From Pseudomonas sp. 10S4 (GTDB lineage Bacteria; Pseudomonadota; Gammaproteobacteria; Pseudomonadales; Pseudomonadaceae), in contig NZ_CP133774.1 of the NCBI RefSeq assembly GCF_034344865.1, positions 124,001 to 188,000 on the forward strand: a stretch of DNA of 64,000 bases. The letters run 5' to 3'. The translations under genes and the position numbers were made by a program. This document shows, piece by piece, positions 9,000 through 16,939 of the stretch. The notes under the pieces were generated by a model. It had not been told where the DNA came from and made no database searches. It saw nothing but the letters and a program-made list of their open reading frames with translations. Positions within the stretch are counted from its first letter, which is position 1, and each line of letters starts with the position of its first letter.

Positions 9000-9013
9000 A
9001 CAGCGCTACCTTT
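9000..9013. promoter_or_regulatory. GntR-like operator at gntK
   Basis: ACAGCGCTACCTTT, on the minus strand AAAGGTAGCGCTGT, sits about 20 bases before the gntK start. It shares AAGGTAGCGCT exactly with the site at 9151-9166. Confidence 0.65.
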
Positions 9014-9150
9014 GCCAGTTATGACACTAGACCAAAAGTAGAAGTTGCCGACGCCTTCTTGTCATTTTTGTGGGTTGCAGCATGTTCGTTCCCAACGCCA
9101 AAAAGCGAGGATCAGGCAAAACTCGCTTACGCATTTGCAGCTGCTTCGGG

Positions 9151-9166
9151 ACAGCGCTACCTTAGT
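9151..9166. promoter_or_regulatory. GntR operator upstream of gntR
   Basis: The minus strand reads ACTAAGGTAGCGCT, an exact fit to AC-N-AAG-N-TAGCGCT, the operator pattern I recall for Pseudomonas aeruginosa GntR. It lies 30 bases before the gntR ATG, consistent with autorepression. Confidence 0.7.
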
Positions 9167-9195
9167 GCCTTGAATTTTGTTTGGCAAGCCGCCCG

Positions 9196-10227
9196 ATGAC
9201 CTCCCCTAAAAACGACAAAAATACACGCACCACCGGCCGCCCTACCCTCAATGAAGTCGCGCGCCTGGCCGGCGTCAGTCCGATTACCGCTTCCCGGGCC
9301 TTGCGCGGTGTCAGCACCGTGGCCACCGAACTGGTGGAAAAAGTCCAGAAAGCGGCGCTTGAGCTGAACTACGTGGTCAACCCCGCCGCCCGCGCCCTCG
9401 CCTCGGCCCAGAGCCATTCGGTGGTGGTGTTGGTGCCGTCGCTGTCCAACCTGTTGTTCATCGACACCCTGGAAGCCATTCATCAGGTTCTTCGGCCCAA
9501 GGGCTTTGAAGTGCTGATCGGCAACTTCCATTACTCGCGCGATGAAGAAGAAAACCTGCTGCGTAACTACATGGCCTATCAGCCACGCGGCTTGCTGCTG
9601 ACCGGTTTCGACCGCACCGAAAGCTCGCGACGGATGATCGAGGCGAGCAATATTCCCTGCGTGTATATGATGGAACTGGACAGCGGCGCGGGCCTTAATT
9701 GCGTCGGTTTCTCGCAACTGGCCGCTGGCGAAACGGCAGCCGAGCATCTGCTGTCCCGCGGTCGCAAACGCCTGGCCTACATCGGCGCGCAGCTCGACCA
9801 ACGCACCTTGTTGCGCGGCGAAGGTTTCCGCAAATCCCTGCAAAAGGCCGGCTTGTATGACCCGGACCTCGAAGTGCTGACCCCGCGCGCGTCCTCCGTC
9901 GGTTTGGGCGGCGAACTGTTCCTGCAACTGCTGGCCAGCCATCCGGACGTCGATGCGATCTTCTTTGGCAACGACGACCTGGCCCAGGGTGCACTGCTCG
10001 AAGCCATGCGTTGCGGGATCAAGATCCCCGAGCAAGTGGCGATCCTCGGCTTCAACGACCTGCCGGCCTCGGCGCACATGGTGCCGCGCCTGAGCAGCAT
10101 CAGCACCCCACGCGAAGCCATCGGCCGGCGCGCGGCGGAACAGATGCTGACGCTGATGGCCGGCAATGCAGTGGCCAAACCGGTGCAGGACATGGGGTTT
10201 GAGTTGAAGGTGCGGGAAAGCACCTAA
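9196..10227 (+). CDS. gntR: LacI-family gluconate repressor GntR
   Basis: About 343 residues from MTSPKNDKNTRTTGRP; a TTG 15 bases upstream is the alternative start. The N-terminal helix-turn-helix is LNEVARLAGVSPITASRALR with the LacI hinge AALELNYVVNPAARALAS. The periplasmic-binding-protein-like sensor domain runs from SHSVVVLVPSLSNLLFIDTL to the end, with FFGNDDLAQGALLEAMRCGI and FNDLPASAHMVPRLSSIS. GntR releases gntK/gntP in the presence of gluconate or 6-phosphogluconate. It is divergent from gntK, with operators in the shared intergenic region. Confidence 0.93.
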   Translation: MTSPKNDKNTRTTGRPTLNEVARLAGVSPITASRALRGVSTVATELVEKVQKAALELNYVVNPAARALASAQSHSVVVLVPSLSNLLFIDTLEAIHQVLRPKGFEVLIGNFHYSRDEEENLLRNYMAYQPRGLLLTGFDRTESSRRMIEASNIPCVYMMELDSGAGLNCVGFSQLAAGETAAEHLLSRGRKRLAYIGAQLDQRTLLRGEGFRKSLQKAGLYDPDLEVLTPRASSVGLGGELFLQLLASHPDVDAIFFGNDDLAQGALLEAMRCGIKIPEQVAILGFNDLPASAHMVPRLSSISTPREAIGRRAAEQMLTLMAGNAVAKPVQDMGFELKVREST

Positions 10228-10244
10228 GGCCAACCGCAGTCCAT

Positions 10245-10374
10245 TGTGGCGAGGGGGCTTGCCCCGTTGGGTTGCGAAGCAGCCCCAGAACCTACGACCG
10301 CATTTTTTCAGGTAGTCCGCATGCACCGGTCTACGACTGCTTCGCAGCCGAACGGGGGCAAGCCCCTCGCCACA
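10245..10374. repeat. REPIN (TGTGGCGAGGGGGCTTGCCCC family)
   Basis: Long palindrome of two inverted copies, including the GTTGCGAAGCAGC / GACTGCTTCGCAGCC inner arms, between gntR and the DUF6124 gene. Confidence 0.85.
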
Positions 10375-10402
10375 GGTTAACTCTCAGCCCTGGATTCAGC
10401 GG

Positions 10403-10651
10403 TTAGTCTTGCGAATCGAGGTTATCCAGCACCCGGTTCACCGCCAGTTCAGCCTGCAGAATGATCTGGGCAATCCCCTGCGCCGTGTTGCGCTGCGTAC
10501 CTTCCAGAAACGCAGCGAAGTCATGGGCAATGACACACGCCGAGGCCAGTGATTCGCAGGCGTGGGCCAGCAGGGTCTCGTTGTCGATATTGGGATTGAT
10601 GGCGAAGATTGGACTGGGTTTACGCGGGGGATTGGGGGTTGGCTTGAACAT
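10403..10651 (-). CDS. DUF6124 family protein (short form)
   Basis: 82 residues, starting MFKPTPNPPRKPSPIF and ending AELAVNRVLDNLD. It has the DUF6124 core TLLAHACESLASACVIAHDF. Most members I know are near 120 residues with a Ser/Pro-rich segment and an amphipathic helix after MFKPTPNPP; that part is absent here, so this is a short form. Function is unknown. The start is fixed by AGGAG seven bases upstream. Its leader RNA folds strongly and its hairpin loop is complementary to this ribosome site, which suggests translational control. Confidence 0.8.
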   Translation of the reverse strand: MFKPTPNPPRKPSPIFAINPNIDNETLLAHACESLASACVIAHDFAAFLEGTQRNTAQGIAQIILQAELAVNRVLDNLDSQD

Positions 10652-10658
10652 GATCACG

Positions 10659-10779
10659 CTCCTAGAGTCATGGAGCTGCCACGATTCGCTGCTAGACGAA
10701 AATAAGGTGACAGCTGTGCGCGGGCTAGCAGACCGGGACTCTAGAGACCGGTAGACCCGAAGGTCTTCCCACGCACAGC
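10659..10779 (-). ncRNA. Structured leader RNA with loop-to-Shine-Dalgarno complementarity
   Basis: Read on the minus strand, a 12-bp stem (GCTGTGCGTGGG, 10779-10768, with CCCGCGCACAGC, 10724-10713) encloses two hairpins. One is AGACC-TTCG-GGTCT (10766-10753). The other is ACCGG...CCGGT (10752-10732) with an 11-nt loop. That loop contains CTAGAGTC (10744-10737), perfectly complementary over 8 nt to GACTCTAG (10669-10662), which overlaps the first two bases of the AGGAG ribosome site of the DUF6124 gene. The fold predicts a pseudoknot that blocks translation. No known riboswitch class was recognised. Confidence 0.6.
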
Positions 10780-11149
10780 CGCCATAACGTGAACGGATCA
10801 CGAACGGTGAACGCTATGCGTCTAAAGTACCCAGGCTGCTAGACCCGATCGCTGAATTGCAGCGACACGGGAACGATAGTGTCCGGATGCCAGGCACACA
10901 AGCCGGCGGATTCTGGCGTAGTTGTAGGCAATGGAGCAAGAACCTGTAGCCTTCGGCAACCTGCTGAAACCTCTTTCCTACGGAGCATTCCTACATGCTT
11001 GTCTGTGGCGAGAGAAGCTGAGACCGGCGACTGATCATCCGCATTCTGAAACACCTTTTATCGGACACTCTATCGGCACGCGTGCAGAATCCTCGGCACT
11101 CGTGACCTGACTCAACAACGGCCCCCGGCACTTCCCCCCGGACACCTCC
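10780..11149. other. Intergenic region without a recognisable gene
   Basis: Divergent spacer between the DUF6124 leader and the secreted hypothetical. It holds direct repeats of GTGAACG near 10789 and 10806, a hairpin CGCTG-AATTG-CAGCG near 10850, and a second copy of CTGCTAGAC that also occurs near 10689. Promoters for both flanking genes are expected here but none is clear. Open frames across it lack codon bias and ribosome sites. Confidence 0.5.
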
Positions 11150-11695
11150 ATGCGCAAAACATCCCTTTTTAACCCACTCCTGCTGCTCTGCATCAGCCAG
11201 CCACTCCACGCCGCAGAGCCAGACAACTGGACGCACCTTTTGAACGAACCAGGCTTCATGCCGGCGATCAAAAGCTGCCTCGCCGTTCATCCGCAAGGTC
11301 AGGGACCGGCCGTTGTCATGAATGTCTGGCATGCCAGTCTCGAAGAGGCCGGCGTCATGACCACCGATCTGGGCGGAGGCCGACAGGTATGTTACGCCAG
11401 TAAACAAACGGGCCAGGTCAGTCGATCCGAGACGTTGTTCGATCTGCCCGGGCCGTTGTTTGTTTCCGTTGATCAGGTTTCGGTCGCCCCCAAGGGAACG
11501 TGCATCGAATCCACCCCGGTGTACGTCAACCTAAAACTCCAGGGCTGGATTCTCAGGCAACCCGTACTCGACCCCAACCTTCCCAGCGCCTGTTCGTCTC
11601 CAATCTGGGACGAACTGCTCAACACTGAACGGGCTAAGTCCGCCCCATCAACTCAACAAACGCCAACGCGCCCTTCTGCAACGGCTGGCTCTTGA
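11150..11695 (+). CDS. Secreted hypothetical protein
   Basis: 181 residues. The N-terminus MRKTSLFNPLLLLCISQPLH is a signal peptide with probable cleavage after HAA, so the mature protein is periplasmic. It has four or more Cys (KSCLAVHP, QVCYASK, GTCIESTP, SACSSP) that could form disulfides. No family was recognised. The last 62 bases overlap the 3' end of the converging LysR gene, and the C-terminal tail (PSTQQTPTRPSATAGS) is low-complexity; a lost base near 11635 turning a nearby TAA out of frame could explain this. Confidence 0.65.
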   Translation: MRKTSLFNPLLLLCISQPLHAAEPDNWTHLLNEPGFMPAIKSCLAVHPQGQGPAVVMNVWHASLEEAGVMTTDLGGGRQVCYASKQTGQVSRSETLFDLPGPLFVSVDQVSVAPKGTCIESTPVYVNLKLQGWILRQPVLDPNLPSACSSPIWDELLNTERAKSAPSTQQTPTRPSATAGS

Positions 11696-12509
11696 GCCAC
11701 ACCGCATGCACCGGCAACACCAAGCCGTTTTCGATGTTCCTGAACCTCAGGCGCTTGAGCCTTCCAGCGTCCAGCAACGGCTGCACAACCGACAACGGAA
11801 AGTTGCCCCAGCCCAACCCGGCTTCGACCATTTCCAGTGCCGCCGCCAAGGTGTCGGTGCGCCAGTAAGACTCAGCCACCAAGGGCCGGGTTTCGCTGAT
11901 CGGCAAGTCTCGGCTGGCGACGATGATCTGCCGTACATGCACTAGGTCTTCCAGAAACAAACCCTGCCCCTGGAACAGCGGATTGTCCGCCGCCAGCGTG
12001 GCGATCATCCGCTCGGTGCCGACGAACTGAAACCGCTCCAGCACGTTCATGCTCAACCCGGCGAATGCCGGGCACACGCTGACCCGTCCACTGTGAAGCA
12101 TCGCCAGCACATCATCCTGGGGCGCACTGAGCACTTCGATTTCCAGCAGCGGATGACGCTCGGCAATGACCTTGATCGCCGCCATCAAACCGCGCTTGTC
12201 GATGTCCGCCACCACCCCGATCGATAACTTGCTTTCCAGCCCCAACGACAACTCGACCGCATGCACCTGCAACTGCTTGAGCTGATCAAAAATCAGCCGG
12301 GCATGAGGCACCAAGGCACTGGCCATGGCGGTCGGCACCGGTTCGCGATGACTGCGGTCAAACAGCGGATAACCGAGCTCGGCTTCGAGGTTGCCGATGC
12401 CCATGCTCACCGCCGACGGTACTTTGCCTAACGCCCGGGCAGCGGCGGAAAACGAGCCGCGCTCGATCACCGCGAGAAACAATTCGATGCTGTCGCTGTT
12501 GAAGTTCAT
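11634..12509 (-). CDS. LysR-family transcriptional regulator
   Basis: About 291 residues from MNFNSDSIELFLAVIERGSF; five extra residues are possible from an upstream ATG. The winged helix-turn-helix is FSAAARALGKVPSAVSMGIG followed by LEAELGYPLFDRSHREPVPT. The C-terminal effector domain has the usual LSIGVVADIDKRGLMAAIKV start. It is divergent from a PACE efflux gene with a 120-base gap, the standard arrangement in which the LysR protein regulates its neighbour. The effector is unknown. Confidence 0.9.
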   Translation of the reverse strand: MNFNSDSIELFLAVIERGSFSAAARALGKVPSAVSMGIGNLEAELGYPLFDRSHREPVPTAMASALVPHARLIFDQLKQLQVHAVELSLGLESKLSIGVVADIDKRGLMAAIKVIAERHPLLEIEVLSAPQDDVLAMLHSGRVSVCPAFAGLSMNVLERFQFVGTERMIATLAADNPLFQGQGLFLEDLVHVRQIIVASRDLPISETRPLVAESYWRTDTLAAALEMVEAGLGWGNFPLSVVQPLLDAGRLKRLRFRNIENGLVLPVHAVWLKSQPLQKGALAFVELMGRT

Positions 12510-12629
12510 CCGACGTCCTATCAATAAAACTGAAAGCTACTGACTTTTTCTATCAGCCATATTGAAGCTATCTTTTGTCGCCTTCGCCAGCGCTGCTGGC
12601 ATTTGTTCGCAAGAAAGAGGCAAAACCCT

Positions 12630-13061
12630 ATGCAAGGCGTTAAACGCAAACTGGTCTACGTGTCGCTGTATGAAGTCATCGGCATGACCTTCTCGGCCCT
12701 CGGTCTAGCGCTGTTGTCCGGCACTTCGACCGGCAGCACTGGCCCGCTGGCGGTGATCATCACCACCCTCGCCGTGACCTGGAATTTCATTTACACCGCG
12801 CTGTTCGAACGCTGGGAAAGCCGCCAGCCCTCGCGCACCCGCACCGTTAAACGGCGCATCGCCCATGCCGTGGGTTTTCAACTAACCTTGATTGTGTTCC
12901 TCATCCCGTTGATCGCCTGGTGGATGAACATCAGCCTGGTCCAGGCGTTTCTCCTCGACCTGGCGCTGATCATCTTCATCCCGTGCTACACCTTCGCGTT
13001 CAATTGGTTGTTCGATCGCACGTTTGGCTTGCCGGCGTCGGCGCTGCCGGACCCCGCTTAA
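12630..13061 (+). CDS. PACE family multidrug efflux transporter
   Basis: 143 residues with four membrane helices built from two bacterial transmembrane pair units (RKLVYVSLYEVIGMTFSALG and RIAHAVGFQLTLIVFLIPLI). Glu15 in SLYEVIG occupies the position of the essential Glu15 of AceI, the chlorhexidine efflux protein that defines the family. FERWE after helix 2 and FNWLFDRTFG after helix 4 are the conserved unit ends. It likely exports biocides or short-chain diamines. The start at 12630 is preferred over an upstream one because it aligns with AceI. Confidence 0.88.
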   Translation: MQGVKRKLVYVSLYEVIGMTFSALGLALLSGTSTGSTGPLAVIITTLAVTWNFIYTALFERWESRQPSRTRTVKRRIAHAVGFQLTLIVFLIPLIAWWMNISLVQAFLLDLALIIFIPCYTFAFNWLFDRTFGLPASALPDPA

Positions 13062-13103
13062 TGTTAGATTCCCGAGGCGTCGATTCGCTAAAGGAGTAGC
13101 TCC

Positions 13104-13736
13104 ATGGAACATGCACTGAAGATTCTCGGTAAAGCGTCGTCCATCAACGTCAGAAAAGTCCTGTGGACCTGTGATGAGCTGGGCGTTTCCTACGAACGTG
13201 AGGATTGGGGCAGCGGTTTTGCCTCGACCCACAGCCCCGAGTTCACCCGTCTCAACCCCAACGCCCAAGTGCCGGTGATCATCGATGAGGCCGGGGTGTT
13301 GTGGGAGTCCAATACCATTTGCCGTTACCTGGCCGGCAAGCATCACAACCACGATTTGCTGCCCAGCGAACCGGCCGCGCGCGCGCGGGTAGAACAGTGG
13401 ATGGATTGGCAGGCCACCGAGCTCAATCGGTCCTGGGGCTATGCGTTTACCGCGTTGGTGCGCAAGGACCCGGAATGCCAGGACCAGCACCAGATTGTCG
13501 TCGGCGTCAATGACTGGAACCACAAGATGGGCATCCTCGAACATCAACTCGCGACCACCAAAGCCTACGTCGCCGGACCACGCTTCACACTGGCCGACAT
13601 CGTTATCGGTTTGTCGGTCAACCGCTGGTTGATGACGCCGATGGAGCGGCCCGACTACCCCGCTGTCGACGAGTATTTCCAACGGTTGGCGCAGCGTCCG
13701 GGCTTCATGAAGCACGGCTGCAACGGCTTGCCATAA
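13104..13736 (+). CDS. Glutathione S-transferase family protein
   Basis: 210 residues. The thioredoxin-fold N-terminal domain includes KILGKASSINVRKVLWTCDE and the gamma-Glu binding motif VPVIIDEAGVLWESNTICRY. The all-helical C-terminal domain contains FTLADIVIGLSVNRWL with the conserved N-capping Asp. The Ser in KASSINVRK is the probable catalytic residue. It has a good AAGGAG ribosome site. The substrate is unknown. Confidence 0.88.
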   Translation: MEHALKILGKASSINVRKVLWTCDELGVSYEREDWGSGFASTHSPEFTRLNPNAQVPVIIDEAGVLWESNTICRYLAGKHHNHDLLPSEPAARARVEQWMDWQATELNRSWGYAFTALVRKDPECQDQHQIVVGVNDWNHKMGILEHQLATTKAYVAGPRFTLADIVIGLSVNRWLMTPMERPDYPAVDEYFQRLAQRPGFMKHGCNGLP

Positions 13737-13779
13737 CGACTGTCATCGCCCAAAAAGATAAAGCTGACAATGAATACCC

Positions 13780-13883
13780 TGTGGCGAGGGAGCTTGCTCC
13801 CGTTGGACTGCGCAGCAGTCCCCTTCTTTTGGATAAAGAGAGGGGCCGCTTCGCAGCCCAGCGGGAGCAAGCTCCCTCGCCAC
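13780..13883. repeat. REPIN (TGTGGCGAGGGAGCTTGCTCCC family)
   Basis: Two inverted copies with inner arms GGACTGCGCAGCAGTC and GGCCGCTTCGCAGCCC, between the GST and the epimerase genes. Confidence 0.85.
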
Positions 13884-13946
13884 TGGTTCGGTGTCAGGCT
13901 TAACTGATCGGCATTACCACCGCCCCTTTTCCAAAAAGAGAGATTC

Positions 13947-14687
13947 ATGAACGGACTCAACGTACTGCTGACCGGTGCCTGCGGCAGAATCGGCAAAACC
14001 TTTTTCGAAGCCTCGAAGGATCGCTACACCTTCGTGCTGACTGATCGCATCAAACCCGACTTCCCAATCGAGGCTCCCCACCGCTTTGCACGGGTGGATC
14101 TGACCGATCCCACCGCCATAAGTGAAGCGCTGAAAGGCATCGACGTCATCGTCCACCTGGCCGGAATCCCCCACGCCACCGCGACCTTCGATGAACTGTT
14201 GCCCAACAACATTCTGGCCACCACCTACCTGTTCGAAGCGGCAGTGGCGGCGGGTTGCAAGCGACTGGTGTTCGCCAGCAGCGCGCAAACCATCGAAGGC
14301 TACCCGGTGGACCGGCAGATCACCCCTGGCATGCAGGTCATGCCGGCCAATCTGTATGGCGTCAGCAAATGTTATGGCGAAGCGTTGTGCGCGTTTTACG
14401 CCACAAAACGCGGGCTCTCGACCATCGCCATTCGCATCGGCGCATTCGAATTCCCGGATCGTCATGAGCTGACCAACGCCCGAGACTTGAGCGCCTGGCT
14501 CAGTCCTCGGGATGCGGTGCAGTTGCTGCAGCGTTCCGTGGAAGTCGAAGGCGTGCAGCACCTGATCGCCCATGGGATTTCCAACAACCGGTTCAAACGT
14601 CTCGATCTCAGTGAAACCACGCGGGTGCTCGGTTATCTGCCAGTGGATGATGCGTTTCGCGAGTTTGATATCCCGATCGCGCCATAA
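13947..14687 (+). CDS. NAD-dependent epimerase/dehydratase (uronate dehydrogenase-like)
   Basis: 246-residue extended short-chain dehydrogenase. The Rossmann motif is NVLLTGACGRIGKTFFE, the catalytic YxxxK is YGVSKCYGE, and a Ser lies in VFASSAQTIEG. DLTDPTAISEALKGIDVIVH is the usual second coenzyme motif. The size and the IRIGAFEF segment resemble hexuronate dehydrogenases, which oxidise glucuronate or galacturonate to lactones, but the assignment is tentative. It lies 125 bases before a co-oriented MFS carrier, which could supply its substrate. Confidence 0.8.
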   Translation: MNGLNVLLTGACGRIGKTFFEASKDRYTFVLTDRIKPDFPIEAPHRFARVDLTDPTAISEALKGIDVIVHLAGIPHATATFDELLPNNILATTYLFEAAVAAGCKRLVFASSAQTIEGYPVDRQITPGMQVMPANLYGVSKCYGEALCAFYATKRGLSTIAIRIGAFEFPDRHELTNARDLSAWLSPRDAVQLLQRSVEVEGVQHLIAHGISNNRFKRLDLSETTRVLGYLPVDDAFREFDIPIAP

Positions 14688-14812
14688 CCCCTTAAAACGT
14701 AAGCCGTTATTGCAATAAATAAGCGAGTTTCGGGATAACGCCGCCAAGATTCACAACCATTCATTTCCGATAGCAGGCTAAGCTTCCTCTTCAACAAAAA
14801 TCGGATCAGCCC

Positions 14813-16237
14813 ATGCCTGCTCACTCCCCCGCCGCTGCTCAGTCAGACGGCATCGACCCTGTTCGTGCCGCACAGATTTCCGCCCGCATCGACCGCCTCC
14901 CCGCCGTCTCCACGATATGGAGACTGGTGGCATTACTGTCGATTGGTGGTTTTTTCGAGCTGTATGACCTGTTCCAGACCGCATACATCAGCCCCGGCCT
15001 GATCCGCGACGGGATCTTCGCCACCGGCAGTCAGGGTGTGTTCGGTTTCTCCGATCAGGCAGCGTTTGCCTCGGCGACATTTCTTGGACTGTTCCTTGGC
15101 GCGAGCTTGCTGAGCCCTTTGGCTGACCGCTTCGGGCGGCGTGCGATCTTCACGTTTGCGCTGATCTGGTACACCATCGCGACCGTGGCCATGGGCGTGC
15201 AGAGTTCGGCATTGGGCATCATCTGCATGCGCTTTCTGGTGGGCATTGGTCTGGGCATTGAGTTGGTGACCATCGACGCCTACCTCTCGGAATTAGTGCC
15301 CAAACGCATGCGCAGTTCGGCGTTTGCCTTCGCGTTTTTCGTGCAGTTTCTGTCGGTGCCGGCGGTGGCACTGATGTCCTGGTGGCTGGTGCCGCAGGCG
15401 CCGTTCGGGGTCTCCGGCTGGCGCTGGGTGGTGTTGGCCAGTGCGGTGTTTGCCTTGTTCATCTGGTGGTTGCGTTCGCGCTTGCCGGAGTCGCCGCGGT
15501 GGTTGGCCCAGCATGGCCGTTTTGATGAGGCCAGCCGGATTCTGGATGGCGTCGAAGCGCGTTGTGTGAAGGATCAGGGCAAGCCACTGGACGAGCCGGA
15601 ACTCGCGGCGGTCGACGTTCAGGGCCCGGGCCGTTTTGCCGATATCTGGCAGCCACCCTATCGTCGTCGGGCGTTGATGCTGATTGTCTTCCACGTGTTC
15701 CAGGCCATCGGCTTCTTCGGTTTCGGCAACTGGTTGCCGGCGCTGCTTTCGGGCCAAGGCGTGAGCGTGACCCACAGCCTGATGTACGCCTTCATCATCA
15801 CGCTGGCCTACCCGCTCGGGCCGCTGCTGTTCGTGAAGTTTGCCAACCGCTTCGAGAACAAATGGCAGATCGTCGGTTCGGCCTTGGGCGCCATGACCTT
15901 CGGCACGCTGTTCGCGCTGCAGACCAGCGCTGTCGGACTGATCGTCTGTGGGGTGATGATCACCTTCTGCAACGCCTGGCTGAGCTTCGCCTATCACTCC
16001 TACCAAAGCGAACTGTTCCCCACCAACATCCGTGCCCGGGCCGTGGGCTTCTGCTATTCGTTCAGCCGTTTGTCGACGGTGTTCAGCAGTTTGCTGATCG
16101 GGATCTTTCTCGAACACTTCGGCACGCCGGGGGTGCTGGCGTTTATTGTCAGCAGCATGCTGATCGTGATGATCACCATCGGCTACTTCGGGCCGCGCAC
16201 CCGGAACCTGGCACTGGAGAACATTGCTCACCGCTGA
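14813..16237 (+). CDS. MFS transporter (sugar/organic acid porter type)
   Basis: 474 residues with 12 predicted helices. The loop 2-3 motif is SPLADRFGRRAIFT, preceded by GGFFELYDLFQTAYISPGLI, a motif of the sugar-porter/NiaP-like group. RLPESPRWLAQHGRFDEASR after helix 6 is the sugar-porter PESPR motif. SELFPTNIRARAVGFCYSFS after helix 10 is also typical. The substrate could be a sugar acid, aromatic acid or nicotinate; the neighbouring dehydrogenase favours a sugar acid weakly. Confidence 0.88.
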   Translation: MPAHSPAAAQSDGIDPVRAAQISARIDRLPAVSTIWRLVALLSIGGFFELYDLFQTAYISPGLIRDGIFATGSQGVFGFSDQAAFASATFLGLFLGASLLSPLADRFGRRAIFTFALIWYTIATVAMGVQSSALGIICMRFLVGIGLGIELVTIDAYLSELVPKRMRSSAFAFAFFVQFLSVPAVALMSWWLVPQAPFGVSGWRWVVLASAVFALFIWWLRSRLPESPRWLAQHGRFDEASRILDGVEARCVKDQGKPLDEPELAAVDVQGPGRFADIWQPPYRRRALMLIVFHVFQAIGFFGFGNWLPALLSGQGVSVTHSLMYAFIITLAYPLGPLLFVKFANRFENKWQIVGSALGAMTFGTLFALQTSAVGLIVCGVMITFCNAWLSFAYHSYQSELFPTNIRARAVGFCYSFSRLSTVFSSLLIGIFLEHFGTPGVLAFIVSSMLIVMITIGYFGPRTRNLALENIAHR

Positions 16238-16276
16238 CGCCTGCGCGGTTGCCGCCCAGCGGCAAAGTTTGACCGC

Positions 16277-16322
16277 TGCCGTCGCTCAAACGCCCCAAAT
16301 ACAGGGCGATTCAGCGACGGCA
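16277..16322. other. Stable two-tier hairpin in the leader of the next gene
   Basis: TGCCGTCGCT pairs perfectly with AGCGACGGCA, and inside it CGCCC pairs with GGGCG around an 8-nt loop; the internal bulges are 4 nt on each side. It lies 50 bases before the following gene. No U tract follows, so it may be a leader structure or an RNA 3' end of the MFS transcript. Confidence 0.55.
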
Positions 16323-16373
16323 CGCTAATTGCTCCGACACACCCGACAGCAATTACCTACAGGCTTACCCATC

Positions 16374-16922
16374 ATGTTGGTCAACGCCCAGAAAGCTTCC
16401 ATCATTCAACCGACGCAACGCACGGACATGGACCCGACCACGGCCGCCGCCAGCGCGCTGTACAGTGGTTTGATCCAGAACGCGCAGAACACCGTCGCGC
16501 AGATCAAGCAGGACAGCACCAACGTCCAGGCCTCCGGACTGACATCTGCCACCCAACAAGTCAGCGCCGCGAGCACCATCAGCGACAACGTTGATGAAGC
16601 GTTCGCCAAAACCCGCGTAGGCCTGCAAACCGCTGTCCCGGATGACTCCACCACCAAGTCCACCGACAGCACTGCGATGACCGACTTCAAGGACTACATG
16701 AGCAAATCCCCGGAACAGCGGATGCGCGACAGTATCCTGCAAGGGATGGGCATTACCGAAGACCAATTGAGTGCCATGCCACCGGCGCAACAACTGGCCA
16801 TCGGCAAAGAGATCGCCCAGCGCCTCGAAGATAAAATGAAAGTGGCGCAGACAGAGAAAGCAAATAGCAGTACCTCGAGTGACACGACTCAGGCGACTGA
16901 CAAGTTTCTTGCTTCGCTGTAA
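16374..16922 (+). CDS. Hypothetical protein, Ser/Thr/Gln-rich
   Basis: 182 residues from MLVNAQKASIIQPTQRTDMD. There is no signal peptide or membrane segment. The N-terminal half is Ala/Ser/Thr/Gln-rich and helical (YSGLIQNAQNTVAQIKQDST), the middle is Thr/Ser/Asp-rich (PDDSTTKSTDSTAMTDFKDY), and the C-terminal third has a compact helical part (RDSILQGMGITEDQLSAMPP). This composition is reminiscent of flagellar or type III-associated small proteins, but I recognise no family. Codon use matches the neighbours. Confidence 0.7.
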   Translation: MLVNAQKASIIQPTQRTDMDPTTAAASALYSGLIQNAQNTVAQIKQDSTNVQASGLTSATQQVSAASTISDNVDEAFAKTRVGLQTAVPDDSTTKSTDSTAMTDFKDYMSKSPEQRMRDSILQGMGITEDQLSAMPPAQQLAIGKEIAQRLEDKMKVAQTEKANSSTSSDTTQATDKFLASL

Positions 16923-16939
16923 GCCAAAGTACAAAACCT

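Noticed and set aside
8348..9199. 283-codon frame over gntK and the gntR promoter
   Set aside because: Overlaps gntK and the operators; shadow frame without its own ribosome site.
9157..10326. 389-codon frame antisense to gntR
   Set aside because: gntR is a clear LacI-family gene; the antisense translation is His/Gln/Gly-rich and unconserved in appearance.
10839..11407. Two leftward frames upstream of the secreted hypothetical (10839-11054 and 10991-11407)
   Set aside because: They overlap each other and the signal-peptide gene, with no ribosome sites or family features.
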